From positions 744,001 through 808,000 of the forward strand of contig JAHRHY010000010.1 in assembly GCA_019671135.1 (NCBI GenBank): a stretch of DNA of 64,000 nucleotides. Reading direction: 5' to 3'. Made by a program: the position numbers and the translations under genes. Source of the DNA: Linnemannia hyalina (lineage: Eukaryota > Mortierellomycota > Mortierellomycetes > Mortierellales > Mortierellaceae). Below the pieces are notes generated by a model, which saw only the letters and a list, made by a program, of their open reading frames with translations, made no database searches and had not been told where the DNA came from. Shown here in pieces: positions 56,784 through 64,000 of the stretch; within the stretch, counting starts at the first letter, position 1; each line of letters begins with the position of its first letter.

Positions 56784-57413
56784 GGTTTTTGTAATGCCGC
56801 CGCTTTTTCTTTTTTTTTATGAATGGCTAGTTCACCCTTAAGTATTAAAAAGGGAGGAAGGGAAACGGTGTCACTGCTTAGGATGGGGTATGTGGGTTGT
56901 TGAAGTAAGGAACAGGAATGAGGGGAGATGGAGGAGCGGTGTGGAAGAAAGAAAAAAGAGAAAACAAGAAAGAAGAATATAAAAAAAGACAGACTCAAGG
57001 GGAAAACAAACAAGCGGGATCTGAACACAGAAAAACTTCGCGCCTGTCCAACATCACTTTTCATTATTTTTTCAAGCCCCGGCATCCAACTTGGGGGGTG
57101 TAGTTAAGCTGTTAGAGTCAGACAGGGGGTCAATGATCCATTTTAATTAAGAGGTAGCTTAGTCATTTTTTTTTGGTGGCGCTCAGTGGCGTCCAGATGG
57201 TCAGCATGAACAAGCCTCTTCAAGATTTTGAAAATGTAAGTACATGGGAACTATTACGGATTTTTATTTTTAAAACTGGCAGCAAACAACGAAAATAACA
57301 ATGACAATGGGAGGGTAGGAGGAAGAAAGGAAACTAAACTGTACAAGACCCTCAAACAAAGAAAAATAAAAGAAAAAAAGCTATTACAAAACGACGATGA
57401 CCTTGGGATTATT
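56784..57413. promoter_or_regulatory. Intergenic region: MFS exporter promoter and Nrg1-like 3' end
   Basis: About 0.63 kb. The minus-strand sequence just upstream of the exporter ATG is rich in T and C. No gene recognised. Confidence 0.5.
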
Positions 57414-59716
57414 TTAACCATAGGTGGTAACAATCTGGGCAAGATGATCCAATCCAGAGAGCTCGGTTTCCTGCCTCGAGTTCAACGACTGCTGCTGGTG
57501 CTGCTCCTGCTGCAGAGGGTGATGTTGTTGCAGCTTGTGCTGTTGGCCATACGAGTGCGACCCATGGAATGAGGACCGGTTCGAGCCAGAGAGCGACAGC
57601 GACGATGCAGACGACCGGGCAGTGGTCGATGATCCATCTTCATCCTCCTGGGATTCGTTCATGCCGTAGGGATGGTGCCGGCCGTGGTGATCGTACTGCT
57701 GTTCACGCTGCTCGCCATGCTCACGCTGCTGGTACTTTTCCTGCTGCAAGCAGTCCTGGATAGGATCGAAGCGGTACTTGGTCGTGGGCGTCTGAGGCGT
57801 CGATTGAGGGGAAGGTGGCATGGGTACGTGGGGGTGGGGATGGCCCGAGCCCCTCTCAGACGCAAGTCTTTCCTGGTTGTGGAGAGAGAGCGGAGGGAGC
57901 TGGTAGCCATTGCCATTGTGACCATGAGCATGACCAGCATGCGGTTGAGGGGAAGAGGATCGACGATGATATTGCTTCTGAGAAGGGTATTGCTGTTGGT
58001 AGTGGCCAGACGAAGGCTGCTGTTGAGCCCCGGCATACTGTCCGTGATGGCGGTGGTGGTAGGGACGGTCCTGGTCAAGAGAAGGTGCCACTCCCTCCAT
58101 CCGCTCGACGTCCTGCGTCATGGGCGAGGTAGGAGAGGCAAGAGCAGCATCCGATCGATGTGCATAAGGATGTCTTGAGGTGTCAACTGCATACTTGGAC
58201 GACGAGAGGTGAGAATGAGAGACATATGCAGGCTGGTGGTGGTAGCCCGAAGGATGACCTGCATTAGGCGTCAAGGGTGATGGCATAGATCCCTGAGCCG
58301 GGGAGCCTTGTCCAGACTGGCCATGTTGTTGGGCCATCGACATCGCATGGACATTGAAGTGGGGGAGTGGGGTATGATGCTGATGCGTCTGGAGGATACC
58401 AGAGTTCTTGTGACGAAGGATGCCGCCGGCGTTGTGAAGCTCGGCCGAGTTGCGGTTGCTTGGGTAGTCGACGCTGTTGCTACGGTTAAAGGGACTGAAG
58501 CGGGGTGGAGTGTTTTGGCGGGACCCTTGGCGAGAAGTATTCATCTTGGCAAGGTGCATTGCCGGGCTATGTTCCCGACTGCTCAAAACTTCTTGCGAGT
58601 GGTTGGCGGCAAGGCCTTGTGCGTAGTAATCGGGCTTCTTGGCCATGCCGCGGCGAGACTTCGCAGAGATATGCGTCCGGTAATGCTGCATCATGTTGTC
58701 CTGTCTTGAGAACTTGCTTGGGCAGCCTTGCAAGAGGCAAGAAAAGTTGCGCTCGCCAGTATGGATGCGGTTATGGCGCGCAAGATGACCACTATATGAA
58801 AGGGGAATGAAAGAAGACTATTGGTTAGACATATAAACGCCTTAGTATGAAGCTCAGCGCCCTTGGAGGATCCCATAACAGAAGTCTAAACAGGTTTGTA
58901 GGATGTTTACCTTGTGGTGAAGCACTTGTTGCAGCCGGGGAATATGCAGGAGTACTTGCGCTTGACGACTCCTGCTAGACCTGTGTCGCTGGCTGGGTCT
59001 GACATTCGTCGACCTGATGACGGGTCCTCAGACGTACCGTCTTCCGAGTACGATCGCGTGAAGAATGGGTATGTTGGTGTCGTGGGTCCAGCTGACGATG
59101 AAATGGTGGGGGATTGTTTCGAACTCCCACTGAGACTCCGGCTGCGTTGTGAGCCAGGAGTCAGAGACTTGGAATCAGAGGAGGAGGAGGCCAGGGAGGA
59201 TTGCGAGGCAGCGAGTTCCTCGGCTGAGTAGATGGGAGTTGATGCGTTGGTGAGGGAAGAAGAACGAGCGGTTTCGTAGGGGGCGTCTTGGGAACGCCGT
59301 TTGCGTGGTGGCTGTTGTTGTTGGTTGTGATTGTGTTGGAGGTAGTGGTCGTGGGCGGACGCTGAATAGCTGTGCTCGTCGTCATTGTTGAGTGGGAAGG
59401 AGGTGTCCCGAGGGCTATTTGAGAAGAGGGGCGACTGTGGGACAGAGGAGCGGCCTGACGATGGTTCAAGCTCAGCAGAGTTATCGTTCAGAATGCTGAC
59501 TTTGGTTCCCGTTGCGTTGGTGATGGAGAGGCCGGCCATTCGTTTTGACTGCTGGTGCATGGCCATGTCGACATCCATTCTGTCCATGGTGGAGAAGGAA
59601 GGTTCCACTGGAGACTGAGGTTGGGAGCTGACAAGGGCTGGACGATGGACGTGGCTGTGGAAGTTGTGCGCGGGTGAAGGGGAGGAGAGGGCAGGCAGTG
59701 TTGATGCTGTGGACAT
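57414..59716 (-). CDS. NRG1: Nrg1-like C2H2 zinc-finger transcription factor
   Basis: Two exons: 59716-58911 and 58791-57414; 727 residues. Two C2H2 fingers span the intron (about 255-312). Finger 1 is YSCIFPGCNKCFTTR joined to SGHLARHNRIHTGE; finger 2 is FSCLLQGCPSKFSRQDNMMQHYRTH. Both have C-x4-C-x12-H-x3-H spacing, and the T-x-SGHLARHNRIHTGE plus SRxDNxxQHYRTH pattern is that of yeast Nrg1/Nrg2, repressors of glucose-repressed and filamentation genes. The N-terminal 250 residues are Ser/Pro/His-rich. The C-terminal 400 are His/Gln/Ser-rich and low in complexity, apart from a short KYRFDPIQDCLQ segment. Confidence is high for a two-finger regulator and moderate for Nrg1 orthology. Confidence 0.87.
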
Positions 59717-62610
59717 GACTGTATTCTATATGATTTGGAGAAGGCTTGCTTTATAGTCGAAGGAGCAGGAAGCAGGAGCAAAGGATGCGAGAGAGAGAAG
59801 GAAGGAAAAGAAGAAAAGAAGAAAAGAAGGGTCCTAGTTTGAGGGGAGCTGTGCGTTTGCTGTGCCTTTTTGGGTATAGGTGGGAGGGAAGAGAAAAAAA
59901 GAACACGAGAAAAGGAGAGGGAGAAGCAAAGAAACGGCAAAAAGAAAGGAGGGAAAAAGAAAAAGAACCTTGTCGTTGTCTGTATGTCGTTGAAGGGAGA
60001 AAGAGAAGGAGAGAGAAAGGCGGCAACAAAACGGTCCTTTTTGCTTTCTGTCAAGGCAGGGGAGGAGAGAAAAGGCGAGAGAGATAGGAGAAGGCAGAGA
60101 GAAGATGCAGGAAGGGAAGGGATGATGAAGAATGGTCGTTAAAGAAAGGGGTAAGTATGAGGAATCCACTGCAACAGCAAAGAAGGATGGAGCGGGAAGG
60201 AGGTAAGAAGGGAGGGCGAAGAGGGAAGAGGAAGAAGAAAGAAACAGAAAAGAAGAAGAAGAGAGAGGAACAATGGTTAGTCAAGAAGGATTTTTTTATA
60301 ATCATTCCTTGAACATGATGGACAGGAAGTGGAGAAGAAACTGAATGACTGAGTAGTACTGAATGACTTGCAGATCCAAAACACACCATCCTATGCCCAA
60401 CCAGTAGTATGCATTCAACACACACACCCCCCTTGCAAGCAAGCAAACAAAAAAACACATCGAACACACATACTCATTCACACGCAAAATACAAAAAGGT
60501 ACAACACAGACACGCGGAGAATGAACATTGCTGTTGGAGAAGAGCAAGAAAGGAGACCCAAGGAGAGGAACAGTGGAGGAAAAAAGGAAAAATATAAAGG
60601 AATCGATAACACATATACCATGTCCACACAGCACACAGCATACAGACATAGCACCCCTGCATTGGGAAATGGATGATAGCCAATTGCCTTTCTTCCCCAT
60701 TCATGTTTTTTTTACACATTGACAATAGACAATCGATACCAACATGGGCCGACAGAATCAGGCCCGACCGAGAAGGATGGAAACGAAAAGAGAGAGCAAA
60801 GCATATTCCGTTGACATATGCGAGAGGAGAAACCAAAGAAAGTGGGGGGAGAACCAGAGCCGTTCATGCCATTGCTGCACAACAGCACAAGAAGCAGAAG
60901 AACAAAGAAAAATGGCGAGCACCCTAAAAACATACACGAATGAAAGAAAAGAGGACAGAGAGAGAGAATGTCGATCTCGGAAGTGGAAAAAATAAAGAAA
61001 GACAAGGGTATCATCACACACACACACAACCGAAATCAGCTCACTCGATATGTATAAAAAAACAGGGTTTGGCCCTCTCCCTTCCTTATCGTCTTTTGTC
61101 CCTTTTTACGATAGTTGGGTCCAACGGAGTAAAGGTAAAGAAGAGGAAACCAAACGGGACGCGGCAAAGCCGTCGTTGAATACGAGCTCTTGAGTATGTA
61201 TGTGTGGTTTGTAGTCAATGACGACAACAACCAAAATCGACATCGATGAGAAAGGAAAAAGAATGAGAATGAAGGTGGGGATTGAAGCAAAGAACACCGG
61301 CGACAGCAGTCGCAGGAAGGATTGCCATCATCACCCCGTGTTTGTTTCCTCTCTTCAACTTTTTCGCACTGCCTCTTTTTTTTCAACATCCTTGCCCATC
61401 ATTGCATTTAATTACAAGAGACATCCTTGTCTGTCGGACTGTGTTGGTCTCTGGTGAATGTTGTAAAAAGGTCCGCACCATCGTAATATAAAAAAAAGTC
61501 GAGCTTGGATGGGATGAAAAATGACTGCCAAAAGTTAACTTAACTTGTAAAGAAATAAAATAAAAAAAGATGTTGTTCAGGGCATGGTTGCTCAAAAACT
61601 GGATTGAGGTTAAAAAAGGTTCAAAGGCGATTGAATTGAACCGAGTACTCGATAAGGTAAAAAAACGAGTTTACGGACTGTGTGAGAATAAGAAAGCGTG
61701 AAAGCAAAGGGGAGTGTCTGTGTGAAGGGGAGAACAGAACCGGTTGGTTGGCTAGTTGACTGGTTGGTCGGTTTGTTGGTTGGCCCTTTCGCGATGCTGA
61801 AGTAACAGCTCGGGGGCGGAACAAGCAAAAAGAATATCGATCAATCCAGCGGACATAAAGGAGTGCCAGTTAAATTGAGTGTGGACGGGGAGAGAAGAGG
61901 AGGAGGCGGACAAAATGTACAATGAGAAGGGACACCTGCGGAGGATCATGATATTCCGTAATTCCGGGGTTATGATACAGCAAATAAAAAAAATCAAGGG
62001 TGCGCTGGTTGAATACTCAAACAAGAGGAAGTTGTCCTTTACGTTTTTTTTTTTGTCGTTGTTCTTTTCCTGATGGCAAGTGAAGTGCAAATGTCGTTGA
62101 GGACGGGTGGACAGTTGAAGAAGGAAAAAGGAGGGAAGAAGAAAAAGGAAGGGAAGGAAGAGGAGTGAGAATGCAGGAGGTTTAAAAAAATCCAGGAGAG
62201 AGAGAGAGAAAAGAACGAGAGAAACAGAAAAAAGGGAACTGAGAAAAAAGAACGCGAAATAATAGTGCCTCCTCGTGTATATAAACAGAAAGAATGACGC
62301 TTCATAACCCGACGAGTTGGCACTCATAGGAGGGATCGTCATCGATGCTCCTTTTTTTTTCTCTCTCTTGTGTCTCTGCGTGTGTTTGGTGACCATTGGC
62401 ATTGTCAAGTCAAGTGTGTATCTGCATCTCGACCTTACATATCACATTGAGGAACAACAGGGATGCTGGTGTAAATCGGGATCGTGATGAGGATGTGTGG
62501 TGCGAGGGACAAACAAGGAACGGATTTTGTTGCATGTGTGTATGCTATATCTAGGGAGAAAGGGAAGCAGGAAGGTGGTCTTACAAGTACACAAGGGCTT
62601 TTTCTGTCTT

Positions 62611-62633
62611 GTTTGTTTGTTTGTTTGTTTGTT
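62611..62633. repeat. (GTTT)n microsatellite
   Basis: Five to six GTTT units in the terminal intergenic region. Confidence 0.9.
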
Positions 62634-63569
62634 GAGTAGAGGGATGGGATACGATGGTTGTTGAAGGTGAAAGAAGGATGAGGAGGGTATGGAATAGGAG
62701 AGCTGACGGAAGGAAAAATAATGCTGGATTGCTGGACTAAAAAGGATCGTTGTTGAAAAGGGAAGGAGAGAATGTAGAGGAGCTGTATGTGTGTATGCTG
62801 GGTCGCAATGATGAGGAGAAAAGAAAGAATGGGAGGAGGGAAGGAGGACGAAGAAGAAGAAAGGCGAGAGAGAAAGAAGGCAGGGAAGAAAGGCAAAGAT
62901 GCAAGAAGCGAAGAAGAGGAAGAAGTAGAAAAAATAAGAGAGGAGAGGGGGAGAAGGGTTCTTTTTATTATTCTTTTTCTGAGGAGGCGGAATGAAAGTG
63001 AGAGGGAGTGGAGAAGAGAGAGAGTCTAAGGGAAAGAGACACAGGAGAGGGAGAGGGAGAGAGAGAGAGAAGTAGAGAGCCAACGATGAACCATGTCTCT
63101 GTCCCCTCTCTGTGTGTGCGAATGATGTGCAAGGCGAAGAATGTTCAATTGAATACTTGATAAAGAGAATGGTGCACTGACTGTCCATCATCTTCCATCA
63201 CAAATGAATTCTCTCCTCTGTTTACAATAGCTTGTGCCTAATTGAATACACCCTGCCAGTCAACTATGAGTTCCTCTCGGTCCCTTCATCTTGCAGGGAA
63301 ATACCTACAGTCCTATGGCTTTGTGTTCACACAAGGGTACTTAATATCCACACACACACACACTTGAGATGCTCTTGCTCAGTCCGACTGACTCCTCCTC
63401 TTCATCATCGTCATACATATTCTATTCTAAACATGATCATATCCCACTAAGAATTACCAAACAGGTATAAACCCTCCACTCAACCCATAACCCACCCAGA
63501 CGACATGCAACCCTCATTCAGTCAGTGCAACCCTCCTTCGTCAGCGCAACCAGGCATGGCAAAGCAATG

Positions 63570-63611
63570 AAAACATGGCAGGAACAGCAGAAAACATGGC
63601 AGGAACAACAG
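63570..63611 (+). repeat. 21-bp tandem duplication
   Basis: Two copies of AAAACATGGCAGGAACARCAG differing at one base. The period is a multiple of three and the surrounding frame is open (repeat peptide KTWQEQQ), but nothing else supports coding. Confidence 0.75.
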
Positions 63612-63669
63612 AAAACATTCGACAGCAGCCCATTCGACTGGATAGCCCACTCACCCACTAACACTCCTC

Positions 63670-63672
<3 letters not shown>

Positions 63673-63732
<60 letters not shown>
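63673..63732. repeat. Perfect (CT)30 microsatellite
   Basis: Sixty bases of uninterrupted CT on the plus strand, the longest simple repeat in the window. Confidence 0.95.
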
Positions 63733-63738
<6 letters not shown>

Positions 63739-64000
63739 GTCCTCTCGTCTATCTTTTTCAAAAAACGTGGGTTTCGACAAGAAAGGATTTACCTCCAAAG
63801 TCCCTTTCATTCGGAAAAGACGTGTAACCATGGCGACCATTTGAGTCGATGTTTTATTCCTTCTCCCTCCTTCTCTTCGTCTTTTGTCCCCCTTGGTGAG
63901 CTAAAAAAGGTAGGGTTGTAGCGTCCAGCATGGAAACGCAAACAACAATCAACAATGAACTCTTAGTCACTTTCCATTGCAAGCAACGTCCGCTTGTCAT

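Larger units (their letters stand above)
59717..64000. other. Long low-complexity intergenic region, no gene recognised
   Basis: About 4.3 kb upstream of the Nrg1-like gene. Long stretches are purine-rich on the plus strand (for example 59750-60270, 62800-63080), making pyrimidine-rich minus-strand frames that read Ser/Phe/Pro/Leu and are not proteins. Microsatellites lie at 62611-62633 and 63673-63732. It may hold a long leader or promoter of the Nrg1-like gene. Confidence 0.5.

Noticed and set aside
62442..63191. A 249-codon minus-strand open frame
   Set aside because: It is the complement of a long GA-rich stretch and reads as Ser/Phe/Pro/Leu low complexity with no domain or splice context.
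63525..63827. Possible small gene with duplicated KTWQEQQ peptide
   Set aside because: Apart from a 21-bp duplication it runs into the (CT)30 repeat and shows no family resemblance or leader.
59717..64000. Possible mobile element in the large gene-free region
   Set aside because: No transposase, reverse transcriptase, terminal repeats or target-site duplication could be seen.

Overview
The window is nuclear DNA of a filamentous fungus. Genes are intron-rich (most have 3 to 12 short GT-AG introns, often with a GCTAAC/GCTAAT branch-site-like motif), leaders are pyrimidine-rich, and intergenic DNA carries microsatellites. The gene set (YOL075C-type double ABCG transporter, external EF-hand NADH dehydrogenase, GCN4-like bZIP, Nrg1-like zinc finger, deacetylase-like GPI protein, plus a KAT14/ATAC2-type acetyltransferase that I do not know from the yeasts) suggests an early-diverging lineage such as Mortierellomycota. 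That placement is inference, since no database search was possible. I built the gene models by following splice sites that keep the reading frame open and restore family motifs; every multi-exon sum is a multiple of three.

Layout. 1-9.1 kb, all plus: the 3' part of phosphatidylinositol synthase (PIS1), a Kelch-BTB protein behind a 15-bp minisatellite, the co-chaperone SGT1, and a secreted single-pass cysteine-rich protein with a Tyr/Asn/Gly tail. 9.5-11.3 kb, plus: GMH1/UNC50. 11.8-19.4 kb, minus: a secreted class-2 lipase and a 12-exon full-length ABCG transporter. 21.6-23.2 kb, plus: a polysaccharide-deacetylase-like GPI protein whose catalytic motifs look lost. 23.5-30.9 kb, minus: lipoyl synthase, MTO1 (mitochondrial tRNA modification) and the splicing factor SF3B4/Hsh49. 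31.6-38.6 kb, plus: the SWR1 chromatin remodeller with N-terminal AT-hooks. 38.8-42.0 kb, minus: external NADH dehydrogenase with two EF-hands. 45.2-46.5 kb, plus: a GCN4/CPC1-like bZIP whose leader holds exactly two uORFs. 47.1-49.1 kb, minus: RIB3 with an unusually long intron. 49.7-54.1 kb, minus: KAT14-like PHD-GNAT protein. 54.4-56.8 kb, minus: a DHA1-type MFS exporter. 57.4-59.7 kb, minus: an Nrg1-like C2H2 factor. 59.7-64.0 kb: no gene seen, only low-complexity DNA.

There is no gene cluster with a single pathway. Two loose themes recur: mitochondrial function (lipoyl synthase, MTO1, NADH dehydrogenase) and chromatin or transcription control (SWR1, KAT14, GCN4-like, Nrg1-like). The most informative observations are the two-uORF leader of the GCN4-like gene, the KAT14 homologue in a fungus, and the degenerate deacetylase. 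I found no transposon, CRISPR array, rRNA or tRNA gene.
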